A stretch of DNA of 64,000 nt. Origin: Corbicula japonica (Eukaryota; Mollusca; Bivalvia; Venerida; Cyrenidae). Shown here piece after piece: positions 1-41,591 of the stretch. Numbering within the stretch: position 1 is the first letter of the stretch; each line of letters opens with the position of its first letter. Location: positions 4,602,796-4,666,795 of the forward strand of contig JAZAYU010000003.1 in the NCBI GenBank assembly GCA_038501625.1. Reading direction: 5' to 3'. The notes beneath the pieces were generated by a model. The model saw nothing but the letters and a program-made list of their open reading frames with translations, was not told the origin of the DNA and searched no databases. A program made the translations under genes and the position numbers.

Positions 1-82
1 TAGCCGCTAGCAGTTACGTCACTAGTAATTCATTTAAAATTGTTCGACACTTTAAACGAAATATTACTGATCTCCTCACAAG

Positions 83-30441
<30,359 letters not shown>

Positions 30442-30818
30442 ATAGTTCTGCATATTCTGAAATCTGGCTTACAGAATGACTTATGTTTTATAAGTGATAA
30501 ATGAACTGCTAATGCTTAAAAAGATTAAGTGTCTAACTTTATTAAAATGTTAACCGTTCAGAGAAACTTGTTAACGAACTAAGATTGTCCTATATTTAGC
30601 TTCACTTGCAATATATTCTAGTTCTACAGTATATTTCATCTTTGCATAGTTTTGTATATGTATTTTTGTTGTGCATTTATTCAGAGTGTTTTGTTTTCTT
30701 TTAATTAGTTTATCACGTTTGCTTTAACTAAATTATATTATGTCGTATTAATTGTATGTTTGCCTTATTTCAACTTTCAAATATTCGCTTAAAGCCTTTT
30801 TTTTACTTTTCAAGTATC

Positions 30819-30824
30819 AATAAA
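30819..30824 (+). terminator. Polyadenylation signal of the membrane-protein gene
   Basis: AATAAA lies about 380 bases after the TGA, followed by TG/T-rich sequence (GATTGTGTTGG). A second AATAAA-like hexamer occurs near 30979. The stretch between the stop codon and this signal is AT-rich and shows no coding potential. Confidence 0.6.
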
Positions 30825-31323
30825 TTTCTGTCATTATCTTGATTGTGTTGGTTTCATATAAGCAGAATCTCTCTTTTTTAAGTATCAGGACAAAAAGTAA
30901 AAAAATCAGTGTGTACTTGGGAATAATGATGAAAGCACACTACTACTAGTGTATTAAGTTGTAGTTGAGTATGCTCAAAATAAATGTATGCTTACTTCTA
31001 TAGTTGTGTTTGATTTATTTGTTTAGTAAGTCAAAAGTCGGTGATAACGTATTTTCTCCACACAATATCTATTTTCAATGCGGAGTGGACAGGTTGATAT
31101 CACCAGTGAAAACATTTGAAACAAAATTATGACCTGTAAGTATGATCATCCATATTTTCTCGGTATTTTTATTGTCAACAATTATCGCGATACTAGTTAT
31201 ATGCATCATGGAAAAATATATGAACCAAATCGCTCTATATCGCTCATCCAATTCTTTTAAACATGAAAAGAAATACGCTTAAAAGTAGAGAAAAGTATAG
31301 CATTGTTTATTGAAATAGATATA
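30825..31323. other. Intergenic stretch, nothing recognised
   Basis: AT-rich sequence after the polyadenylation signal. I see no exon, repeat arms or RNA gene. Confidence 0.4.
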
Positions 31324-31625
31324 AGGGAACTTTGAAAACCACCGAACACGACAAATAGGACAATACTGCAGGCTCGGTTTGATTGAGCCTGTTCATGGGC
31401 AGTAATGGAAATGCTTATATCTGCCCACGCTGCCTAGCCCCGGGTTGTTGAGCGCAACTCAATATTTACACCAGTAAACAGTACAATTTTGATCCATCCC
31501 AAACGATGGTATTCATAGGGCGGTGACCATGGAACCTTCAATTGCGGTATTTTCAGATGAATACATTTCCATGTTCAGCGGCGTATGGTCTCCAGATAAA
31601 AGAATGGGTTTGCCCTAAACGAAAA
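31324..31625 (+). repeat. Interspersed repeat family B, longest copy
   Basis: It opens GGGAACTTTGAAAACCACCG and continues through GCTCGGTTTGATTGAGCC, CCCACGCTGCCTAGCCCCGG and GGCGTATGGTCTCCAGATAA to about CGAAAAATC. The blocks occur in the same order as at 14729. This copy is the best template for the family. Class unknown. Confidence 0.7.
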
Positions 31626-32176
31626 ATCAAGGGTCGAAACTAAACAAAATAGAATTTTGACAGAGGATCTGAGAATATAAATCCTGCGTATCACAAACAA
31701 CGCCAATGGCAAAATTTAAAAGCAGGATCCTTGGCGTGATTGAACAATATCCGAATATAAATGAAATGAACAATTTCAAAATGACACCACACAATTGTAG
31801 TGAAAAAAAGTGAAAAAAATAAAGGAACGCCACTTTTGAACGGTCAATAGCACATCATGTCCGAAATTTCAGAGCTCTAGACCGTCAAGAACTATAAAAC
31901 CGGTTGTAAAACACTATAATACAAAGCGTAAAATGACAAAGTGCGAAATCGTTATACAGTCGCTTGCCGGTGCTCGTACTTCCAACCCCGATGCAAGCGC
32001 CATGGAAATGCAATGACCCGAACACACCCGCGGGTCGTGTGCCACTAATGGTGGGCTACCTCAAACCAGTTTTGGTTCGAGCCATTGCATTTAAATGGAG
32101 CTTACCTCGGTCGGTTTTCAATGGGCCCTACGAAGCGAAAAAAAAAACGTTATTTTTTCAATCTCAAGTGGAAATA

Positions 32177-32810
32177 CGAGGGATGATCCAAAAGTTTTGT
32201 CTCTGCCTCGATTACACACAACATTGACGTCAGATTGTTTTCTGTTGATTATATACTGAGAAACAAACATGATTTCAGTTATATTAGGCAATAATATAAT
32301 ACGTTGAACAATTATAGCGCTCAATAATGATGTTTTGATAAACCCGCTATGAGCTAACCGCCGCACGCCAAATTTTCAGTGTTTCCCGGTTAAAAAAGGT
32401 TTACCAATTTCAGAAAAAAAGCGCCAAAGCATAAGAAACATTTTTGACGTGACGCCAACACTCTAAGCAGCTTATTAAGAATAAATAAGGTGATTGCACG
32501 ATAACATTTTCCACGCATAGTTGATGAATGTCCGTTGAAACAAGAAAACGTTGAAAGTGGAAAAAAACGCCGCAAGGCTCTGTATTACATTTTTGCTACA
32601 AGCTAGGAAAATCGCTTATAGAAACGATGAAAATGGAAAACTTAACATATGGTGAAAACAGGATAAACAGAAGACTCGTCTATAGATGGCATAAACGCTT
32701 TAGGGAGGGAGATGATCAATTGATGATCGTGTAAGGACCGGAAGGCCAGCAACACGCACGGATTCGAACGACGAATTGTGTCTAGCGCTAAGTTAACTTG
32801 TTTAGTTTGG
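32177..32810 (+). mobile_element. Decayed mariner-type (Tc1/mariner) transposon
   Basis: A TA dinucleotide followed by CGAGGGATGATCCAAAAGTT resembles the typical terminal sequence of mariner elements. About 470 bp further on a reading-frame relic matches the second helix-turn-helix region of mariner transposases. The 3' part with the catalytic residues and the second terminus were not found, so the element is truncated. Confidence 0.6.
32645..32794 (+). pseudogene. Mariner transposase relic, HTH region, frameshifted
   Basis: Codons from 32645 read TYGENRINRRLVYRWHKRFR, the pattern of the recognition helix region of mariner transposases (W-H-K-R-F plus REG). After a frame change near 32717 the next frame reads DDRVRTGRPATRTDSNDE, matching the DD-G/RPGRPxTxxTDEN linker that follows in that family. 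The relic is too short and broken to be functional. Further upstream codons are riddled with stops. Confidence 0.7.
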
Positions 32811-33270
32811 TTAACCTTAGACATACATGCATAATTCTACTAAATTATAACAAATACGATTTGATGTATTCAATATAAGTATTTTAAAAAAAACGGCATA
32901 TTTATTCAAAATAATAATATATTATTTTTAACAATGTCTGAAGATATGTTACAGTTCTTTTTCAAACGTTTCAAACAACAATTTCAGACTTCTAAAACAT
33001 AGGTTCTTTTTTGTGCGCTCGTGCTCTGTAGATGGAACACCCTTTCATCTTTATTGTGCATACCCACGTAATACAATTTCGGGAAACTACACTGTGGTAA
33101 TTTATTCTTTTTTTAAGAAATACAACAAAATGAAAAGGTGAAATATGCATATAAGGAATTTCTACATTCAGATAAAAACAGCCTCTCCACACAGTCAAGA
33201 AAAAGAAGAGAAAGAGAGCATGGTTAATAAAATTATCAGTTTCAAAAAAGACACCACAAACATTTAACAA
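32811..33270. other. Intergenic stretch, nothing recognised
   Basis: AT-rich. It may include the far 3' remains of the mariner element, but no terminus could be matched. Confidence 0.3.
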
Positions 33271-33712
33271 AAATGAGAACCCGATGGGTTATCGCCTTGG
33301 AACGGTCAGTGGCAAACAAATTTTTACTGTGGGTTTAAACCAGGTTTTAGGGTGCACCAACCTCACACCTGCCCCAACAGGTTCTCATATCAACACACAA
33401 GTACAAGTTGTCTTGGTGAAATAAATCCAACCCACCCATCAGCTCAACAATGTTGCATGCAAAAGCACACAAACATATAAAACATTAGAAGCTAATAGCA
33501 TTGCAAAGCCAAAGGGGCGGGTACTCAATGATCTTACCGAGGCAAGAGCTCCTGGAGTAAAATCAGCTAGAACACGATGATATGGATAAAAGAAACAAAT
33601 CGAGCCTTTAGGTTCTTTTAAGAAAAGATTTCCCCATAAACCTTCATAAACTCTTAAACCCCTGCCACCGTCGTGCAACCAAAGAGGTAAGCATAATGAT
33701 CAACTGTAGATG
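33271..33712 (+). repeat. Interspersed repeat family C, long copy
   Basis: About 440 bp, starting AAAAATGAGAACCCGATGGG and ending AAAGAGGTAAGCATAATGAT. Both flanking blocks are shared with 28042-28290. The middle block, with CAACAATGTTGCATGCAAAA, is shared with 35236-35405. No coding capacity or termini were recognised. Confidence 0.75.
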
Positions 33713-34504
33713 GGTTAATCACCAAGCCTGCAGAGCGCTGTAAAATATCATGTTGGCAACCTTTCTTTTCAAATTTACAGATGGATGAAGAGATTTTTTT
33801 CGAAATTTTTAAAACAATACACTATTTTGTCAAATCGCCACAAGATATTTACATTCAAAGTGTATTGGTTTTTTAGACATATAACGTAAATAAAGTACAT
33901 ATATCTGATGAAAACATCTTTATCTTTTCATAAACGCGTGATTGGTAATAAAAGCATTATTTTATCTGGATTAAGCGTGCAAAAGTAAGTTGAGCCATTA
34001 ATTTTTGTATTTCTATATCAAAATATGGCCAATAATGACTAATTACCCTTAAATTCATATTTGAATCTGTAGAGGTCCTTTTCTCGATTTGTTAACCGAA
34101 ACCCCGCAAAACACTTTTTGAAAAATACCTTGTCGCAATAATAATTTAAACTGCAATTTAAATCAATCTGGACACTGTCGATTAAACTTGCTTTACGTTT
34201 TTTTTTCTAGATCGGTACTGACTTGGAACTTTCCAAGAATTTAAATAAACAATGATAAGTTGTGGAAATAACTTCAATAGATCTTTTCTTCAAATGGTTT
34301 TTGTGATAATTATACTTTATGGACTTGTCAAGACCTGATCGAATGTCTCTCTGTCTTACTGGATAATATAGATGTTAGATTTGGTACCTCTATTTATTAC
34401 GTGTAATTGGCATCTATTTTACTAAAATTGCACCTATGGTACTACTTGTGCATCCTGATCTTGTGCTATACTGCTTTGAAAGAGTCTTATTAAAAGACAG
34501 TTGA
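33713..34504. other. Intergenic stretch, nothing recognised
   Basis: AT-rich, no exon or repeat arms seen. Confidence 0.35.
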
Positions 34505-35129
34505 ATCACTCTCTTACACTATCGGCTCATTACATTCACCTCTGTTATAGGCTGGGACTACTTTCAACTACTTTTACTTTAACTCAAAGAAATAGTTCAC
34601 CAATGACATTCACAATAGATTGGGTTTCATCGGTTTTAATGAAAGATAGTGAAGATTTCTGTCATTTGTTTTACCTCAAGCTTTCAAATTCATAATTATG
34701 ACTGTATAAAATAGGGATGTCGAGTTTGGTAAAAATATTGGCATTGAGCCTTTCGCAGAGATTTAAAGTGAGTGTAAGGAACGACAACTCCGCGAAGGAG
34801 ATTGCAGTTGAATATGCATATATAGCCAATCTCCTTCGCAGAGTCGTCGTTCCTTACACTCACTTTACATCTCTGCGAAAGGCTTAATGTCAAGATTTTT
34901 TACATAACTCGAAAGCCTTATTTTATGCTGTCATAATTATGAATATGAAAGCTTGTGGATAAACATCTAAAGACAGATATCTTCTCTATCTTTTATTCAA
35001 ACTAAAGAAACCCAAGCAATTTTTAATGTAATTGGTGAACTATTTTTTTAGTTAAAGTAAAAGCAGTTGGAATTAGTCCCTGCCTATAACAGAGGTGAAT
35101 GTAATGAGCCGATAGAGTAAGAGAGTGAT
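34505..35129. mobile_element. 625-bp foldback element
   Basis: Outer arms match in inverse orientation: ATCACTCTCTTAC...TCATTACATTCACCTC at the left and the complement ending GAGAGTGAT at the right. Inner arms around 34740-34815 and 34830-34885 are also complementary (GCCTTTCGCAGAG, AGTGAGTGTAAGGAACGAC, GGAGATTG). The centre is near 34818. The whole unit is one large palindrome, as in foldback or hAT/Mutator-like MITEs. No transposase is encoded. Confidence 0.85.
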
Positions 35130-35235
35130 GCATAGCAAGAAGGCAGTCATATAGAAAACAACTCCACTATGCCAAAAGGGAGAAAAAAGAGAGCATACCT
35201 TTATAAAAACGATCACTTCGTAAAATGAGACACCA

Positions 35236-35405
35236 TAACCAAGTTACGAAAAAAAAGAGCGGTTAAGGCTTTAGAATAATCTGTGGCCTTAGAATAATCT
35301 TATTACACACTTGTCCCGTTAACAAACTTTTACGAGTTTCCTTAGTGAGTTGACACCACTCCACCCACATACTCGACAATGTTGCATGCAAAAGCACACA
35401 AACAC
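35236..35405 (+). repeat. Interspersed repeat family C, third copy (partial)
   Basis: A diverged 5' part, then CGACAATGTTGCATGCAAAA and GCACACAAACAC, matching the middle block of the copy at 33271. Confidence 0.6.
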
Positions 35406-35988
35406 AAACTCAAAAAGCTTATGAAAGCAAAATGAGATTGTTTACTGTCGAGACGGCAGTGATAATATTTCAAACAAGTAAAGACCCCAAAAAAGCAGTT
35501 TTCAATCTCCAAACATAAAGAAAATCACATTTTGAATATTCACTTTAAAATTATTTATTTCACAGATTTTTTTTAGACTTTTTTTCTAAATAGACTTTTT
35601 TGTAAATAGAACCTTCTTTTATACACTAACCAACGTTTTTGAAATTGGTCAATCAGTGAAAGTTTTTTTTTCTGAAAAGAAAATACCATTTTCTTTTCAT
35701 ACAATGTTAATTTCTGTTACCTTTTATTGAGTGTGTTATTATTTGTTATCTGTTTTAACTACAGAACTGCGGAATTTAAGCCATATTTCACATGAATTGT
35801 AAAATGTATGGCCTTTTCGCGAATATAGTTTGTTTTTACGCTTAAATAGCATGGAGAATAATGTTCATAGATATTAAAGTGACCAATTAGAACTCGTCCA
35901 TGAGTTAAGCGATGGTTATTACAAACGAACCCACATCGATTACAAAAGTTACTAAGTTTATACTAGCCCTGCTTTTTTAAATAAATGG
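35406..35988. other. Intergenic stretch, nothing recognised
   Basis: AT-rich with T runs. No coding or repeat structure that I can support. Confidence 0.35.
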
Positions 35989-36400
35989 AACTTTGAAAGC
36001 CAACGAACACGACTGATATCCGAATACTGCAGACTCGTTTTGATTGAGCCTGTTCGTGTGCAGATTTTAAATGCATGCTACTGTCCAAGCCGCTTATCCC
36101 GGTTTAAGCGCTACTCAAAATTTAAACAAATATATGTACAGTGCTCAACAGCCGTCCAAGACAATAATTGATAACAGTACAGTTTGAATGTACGGGAAGA
36201 CCTTTTGCAGCTGCCCCACGGCACAAACAACTCTACTGTGATATTTCAATTGATGGAAACAAACATTGAAATCCACCGAACACGACAAATATCAAAATAT
36301 TACAGACTCGGGTTGATTGCTCATAGTTATTGTCCACGCCGACATGCACCGTGTTGAATGCTACACAATATTTACACAGATATATGTAAGTTGTGTTTAA
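35989..36400 (+). repeat. Two partial copies of repeat family B in tandem
   Basis: The first copy opens at 35989 (CTTTGAAAGCCAACGAACAC), the second near 36255 (TGAAATCCACCGAACACGAC). Both include a degraded ACTCG-TTTTGATTG block and the ACAC/ATATATGTA segment. Confidence 0.6.
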
Positions 36401-36477
36401 CAGCTTTCAAGGTTGGAAGTGTGATAAATCACGTACTGTAATATAAAATTACAGATTGTATGAAATCATATAAGGGT

Positions 36478-36672
36478 TTTATTGCATGTGCGAACACTGT
36501 AGATCCAAATCAGCCGGCACATCTGTGGAGTCTGCTCTGGATCTATACTGGTCGCTTATATTTGAAAATAATAATATAATGAATCTAAAATCGAACATAG
36601 TAAATCCTGATCAGAAAGCACGAATTTGCAGGCAATCTGGATCTACACTGTTCGCCCCTAACTGTCGTATCG
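36478..36672. mobile_element. TTAA-type MITE (family P), intergenic copy
   Basis: It has the internal signature GTAGATCCAAATCAGCCGGC ... GGCAATCTGGATCTACACTG of the family that fills the dynein introns, but the outer CCCTTTCC termini are lost. It is the only copy I find outside the dynein gene. Confidence 0.75.
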
Positions 36673-37492
36673 CTGCCATAGTTTTAACTACACTACTCTT
36701 AAATGTATTTAAGTCGCAAAGTAACAAATTAAAAAAAATGTTAGAAGTCTTTATGTTTTTACCTTTCAAAGATTTGCAAGATTATAAACTAACCTAACAA
36801 AATCATTAACTAGTTTCTATACTTTATGATTTGTAAACCAGTCTAGATGGGTTCGATTCGGGTTCGAATTAATTTTAGGACGAATAATGACTGCTAGGAA
36901 ACGACGCCATTTTAAAAGTACACAAACTCTGCGTCTTCTGTAAAGTTGAAGATTGTTTACTTTCTAATGATCAACCTACCAAGCTATCAAACATAAAGGA
37001 GGCAGGTTTTGTAATTTTTTGAATAAACATTTCATTAATTATAATTTCAGTATGGTTTCAAGTATTTTAATATATGAATTGTCTTATTTTGTTAGGAGGG
37101 AAGAAACGGCTACAACGGGCACCTGTTTAACACGAACCTATAAAGTTTTGTGTATCATTATGGTAGCTTTTTTGTTTTAAAAACTCATTTCAAGTTACAA
37201 CATCGGTTTGAATATCTGTTACTTATTTTGTAACTACACAGACAATAGCAGAAATTAGCGCAGATCTTCCAAAAAATTTCAAAATTCATATTTATGATTT
37301 GATGAAGGTCAGTCAGTACTCTCCTGATACTGGTGTCTTTTTTGCGGAAGGTACAAAATACGCAATGGAAAAATGAACCGCAATGGAAACAAAATACGCA
37401 ATGGAAATAAAAATATTTATTTTTGTAAATATTTGTTTTTTATAAGAATTTATAGCAAAGATTGAATATTATCGTCGGAGGACCTATTTTGA
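36673..37492. other. Intergenic stretch, mostly featureless
   Basis: AT-rich. Near 37349-37408 there are three closely spaced GCAATGGAAA motifs, also found in the tandem array at 38859-39410. Nothing else is recognised. Confidence 0.4.
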
Positions 37493-37860
37493 CTATCTAT
37501 CTATCTATAAATACTGCATGACACTATTGTTTAGCATTTTATGCAGGTGCGCGTCTGTACAAGAAATATTAAAAGAAGAAATGTACAGGAGAAAAAAAAA
37601 GTAATACATAATGTATTTGTGAGAGTTCTGAATTAAAGCTGATAGTGTTAGTTAGAAGACTAGATTTACAGTTAAAAGAGTAAAAACAGCATAGTCGCTT
37701 AGAAATTATGGCACAGTTTAGTTACCCCCTGCCTAAACTGGTCCAGGGTGGGTGCCTGTGCAACATTTGCTGGCAAAGAATTCCACAGTACAATAGTGGC
37801 AGGGTAGAATGAACATTTATAGTAATTACAAGGAGTTTGGATTTGCCTAAAAGAGACGCT
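37493..37860 (-). pseudogene. LINE reverse-transcriptase C-terminus relic with 3' tail
   Basis: On the minus strand 37860 down to 37699 reads SVSFRQIQTPCNYYKC, then SFYPATIVLWNSLPANV, QAPTLDQFRQGVTKL and a stop. The S-F-x-P-x-T-I-x-x-W-N-S-L-P motif followed by a PTLDxF helix is the classic C-terminal end of jockey/CR1/L2-type non-LTR retrotransposon proteins. About 190 bp of 3' sequence ends in an ATAG microsatellite (37493-37509), a usual LINE tail. It is 5' truncated, as expected after incomplete reverse transcription. Confidence 0.8.
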
Positions 37861-38858
37861 GCCCTATTTTGACGCCTTAATTTTTTTCATCTCTATTTCA
37901 TTGAATATGATATCTAATGATGTAATTTTCTACCAAACTGCTTAGAAATGGTGTTCGTATTATTTTCTATCATAAATTTGTATAAAAATTAATTCCATGA
38001 AGTTTTTACAAGGTTTTAATTGTTAACCTCAATTTTTATTAGAAATTCTTAATGCACTTTTTTTACCTACATTGATAAATCCAAAATTTTATTATGTAAG
38101 CAAGAAAAGTAAAAACTGTATGCACAACTGAAGCTCTCATACACTTGCAGAGTTGGTAAAGAATCAATTGCAGTATGTGTATGTGTTTTAAGATCAGTAA
38201 ACACTGTTCCAAATACATATACTTCTTATATTGTTTTTATATATTTATTGTTCTTGCTTGATATTTGTAGTGTCTATGAAGCATTATTTTAAAAGTACTG
38301 TGAATCTAAAGAGCAAACAATTATGCTGAAAATATTGTATTGCATGTAGACAATCAGAAGACAAAACATTTATTTTTTTGAATTATTACATTGGTATCAG
38401 GTGACACTCATTTGAGAGCCCATTGACACAATGTCAGACCTTTATTAAAAATATCTGGTTTTTATCAGCTGGCTAAAACAGATCTTTGACAATCATAAAA
38501 TACACACTTTATTTTATTTCTTTTGACTCAGAATTTACAAAGAGAGAGTGCAAAACATAAAAATAAGGAAATTATACTGTATACACTTGAGAGGATTATT
38601 TGATGCATCATTTAAGCAAAGTCGTCAAAACTGGGCACTGTCAACAAATACAGGTCCCCCAAGGGTCTATATCAGAAAGTTGTCTTTTAAATTTTATAAG
38701 CCATTTATTGAATTTTTTTTTATATTTTATTTCAATAAAGAAGAGATGACTTCAGTTAGAAAACAGTAAAACTTTTATCTGAATGGTAAATTAAAAAAAA
38801 TAATTTGGCTCTTATGCTTAAGGGCGTCAAAACTGGTTACTCGAGGATATATAAACCA
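37861..38858. other. Intergenic stretch, nothing recognised
   Basis: AT-rich, without supportable exons or repeat arms. Confidence 0.35.
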
Positions 38859-39410
38859 AAAACATTTTGTTTTTAATTTAAACAAGGGTCCAGGTTTCAG
38901 ATTCGAAAATATTAATGAAATACCTAAATAAATCTTGTGCAATGGAAATTCCCGTGGACGCAATGGAAATGAAGATCGTGATTTTATTGCTATTCTCGAA
39001 TATTTTATTTAAAATTAACTTATAAATGATTTTTTTTTAATATTTTATAAGTCATAAACATGAAATATTTTTAAAATTTTGCCTTAGTGTTCAGGTTTTC
39101 AATATATACGAAATAATCCTCAAAAATCGTGCGCAATGGAAATTGACGTGTACGCAATGGAAATAAAGGTTGTGTTTTAATTACTATTTGATTGCATTTT
39201 ATAAGATTTCATAAAAATTATTGAATTTTTTATCAAGCAAAAAACATTTTTTTTAAGTTTATTAAGTGTCCAAGTTTCAGATTAGGAAATGATATTGAAA
39301 AACATATAATAAATCTTGCACAATGTAAATTCCAGTGGACACATTGGACATGAAGACCGTGTTTTTATTGCTATGTTATACTTTATTAGTTAATATTAAC
39401 TGGGGTGTGA
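38859..39410 (+). repeat. Degenerate ~190-bp tandem array
   Basis: Roughly three units. Each has a GTCCAGGTTTCAGATT-like block, then AATAAATCTTG, then two GCAATGGAAAT-type motifs about 20 bases apart, then GTGTTTTTATTGCTAT-like sequence. Corresponding motif pairs fall near 38940, 39130 and 39320. The copies are diverged, so the array is old. Confidence 0.65.
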
Positions 39411-39980
39411 TTTTTGAAAGAGATATCAAATTCTGAAAGATAAGCGAATTACACTAGGAATGATGTCATGATATTTGAATTATTCACAATCTAAATTTAC
39501 ATGCTGGGAATTGGAAATTAAAATCATCTAATGTTTACATTAAACAAAAGATGTGACATGTTAATGAAGTGAGGGTTACAAAACATTTGAAAGATAAAGT
39601 TGATGCGCGGAATGTACAATTATTCATTATTTAGTCTTTTTTGTTATGTGTTTCCTTATAAGCCCAAACATACTTAACCAATGTTTCAACTATACGATCA
39701 TAAAATTTTCAGGTCTCTGCATGAAATTGGTGCAAACTGTACAAACTGAATAATTCTAAGACGCACCAGTTTTACTTATTTTTGTGAACTTTAAATTAAA
39801 AAATTAAATATCTTGGGTGCAATCAAGACCAGTGGCAATTGATCAAATACAGGGATTGTCTAAATTAAATTTATGTGATTGGTTTAGTTTGCACAGCGTT
39901 TACTTCTATAAGACTTTTTTGTATTAACATTAATTATTGATTTAATTATTAAATAATTTATACATAGTAATGTTGCAATA
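39411..39980. other. Intergenic stretch, nothing recognised
   Basis: AT-rich. No feature found. Confidence 0.35.
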
Positions 39981-40789
39981 TACAGTACATTCCACTTAAT
40001 TGAATGGCAGTTATTTGAATATTTTGCTTAATATAGTAGAATATTAAAACACAAAACCATTTCTATCTATTTCTATGATAAATAATCTCTTTATTTGAAT
40101 AGGTCACCGCGTGCATTTCGTTTATAAAGATAGCACTTTCCCACCTTACAATGCCTTACAATGCTAATCCTACTTGAAATTCACACGTTTCTGTCCCAAG
40201 GCAATGTACATTATTGGTAAACTCGATAAATCTGTCATTGTTTATCACCTGTGTTACATAATGACTTCCGTTCACTGGCACGCATAATTGTGTTTACAGT
40301 ATACATTTATAGCAATGACGTCACAAAACGGGTTTCCCCGCATTGAGAATATTCATTTGTTTACGTTCATGAGATGATCACGTTTTCAGGAAACCGGGGA
40401 ATTCCCGAATAAAAATAGATTAATCATAAAACGAAAGAAACCGAAAAATATCTGTTCTTTTTAGTGGTATAGTAATCGGATAAAGATCATGAATTTAGGA
40501 TACGAAAAGTTACAAAAGAAGATGAGTCGACTATGTCGGCAAAACGAAAACTTTTTGAAACGGCGCAAAGTTGAAAGAATCAAATGTATACACAGCGTAT
40601 TTACATAGTATTGGTTATCTTCAAACCAGATTTTATTGAACAGGATGATACAGATATATTTCTGAGCGCATTACCCCATCCACCACTGACGAAACTGAGA
40701 ATTTGTAAGCTCCATTTTTTATGATACTCTGGTTAATTGAATCGAAGATCCTGACAAATAGACTATTCAAATAAGCGGATTCTACTGTA
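39981..40789. mobile_element. pogo/Tigger-like non-autonomous element
   Basis: The left end TACAGTACATTCCACTTAAT and the right end, read inward on the minus strand as TACAGTAGAATCCGCTTATT, are diverged inverted termini. CAGTAGAATCCGCTTAT resembles pogo/Tigger termini, and the TA flanks fit Tc1/mariner superfamily integration. About 809 bp with no recognisable transposase. Confidence 0.6.
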
Positions 40790-41591
40790 ATAATAATCAT
40801 TTCATGGTGCTCATGCTGACATTGTCGCCATAATTTAATGATATTTTTGATTATTTTAAAGAATTTGCAGTAAAATGGTGAATAAATTATTGTCTGAATA
40901 AAACAAACTGACAAAAAAATTTTAATGAAAGCTGTTTCCTTTTCGAACCTAATTTGTCAAAAAATCTGGATCTATTGGCGCAGCAAAAACCTTACCTGTT
41001 ACTTCACCTCAAGTGAAGAAACGGACAATTTGTGAACAGGATCGCCAATATTTTAATGACGAAAACAATAATGCCTGGTTTGTTTTAAAATGTGTTTGTC
41101 TATCATCACTTTGGTAGTGTTAATTTATGTGGAAGATTTATGCATGGGTGCAGGTTTTCCAGTTTTGGTGGGAATGCCGAATTTCCAGATATTTCCAGAA
41201 ACCTGGAGAGGTCATTTTTCCCAAATTACATAAATCTTTTGAGATAAATGGTGGATGGAAGGGAGTGGGGTGTAGACTCTTGCTATGTGCTACAATCCAG
41301 GAGTTTCAGGTGAGCCACTGGCCAACTGAATGCCTGGCCAAGGCTTTGCTTTGGACCGACTGGTGACCCCCTGGACCCCAGCCCAATTTACAAATTGTTT
41401 TTTTTTTAATGTCTGACTTGCATCCATGATAATGCTCTTATTTGGTATACAAATAACTCACATAGTGGTGAATCCCGCTATTAAAGTTAATAATTTACCA
41501 TGTTAAACATGCAACAAAACCATTCCAACAACCTGCTTGAATCCCTTTTCAATATCTTTATTTGAGATTAATTTTCTTTAAAGATAAAGAA
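40790..41591 (+). promoter_or_regulatory. Candidate promoter and 5' leader region of DNAH1
   Basis: Only about 800 bases separate the pogo-like element from the first coding exon. A T-rich tract ending TTTCTTTAAAG just before 41587 could be a splice acceptor, in which case the leader begins further upstream. I find no clear TATA box and no RFX X-box, the element expected in ciliary promoters, so the assignment rests on position alone. Confidence 0.3.

Noticed and set aside
36486..36797. 103-codon frame in the intergenic region
   Set aside because: Its first part is the palindromic MITE sequence; no splice sites or homology.
38548..38769. 73-codon frame with aromatic-rich peptide
   Set aside because: AT-rich chance frame without homology or splice context.
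41127..41366. 79-codon frame upstream of DNAH1
   Set aside because: No similarity, no conserved motif and no splice connection in phase with the first coding exon.
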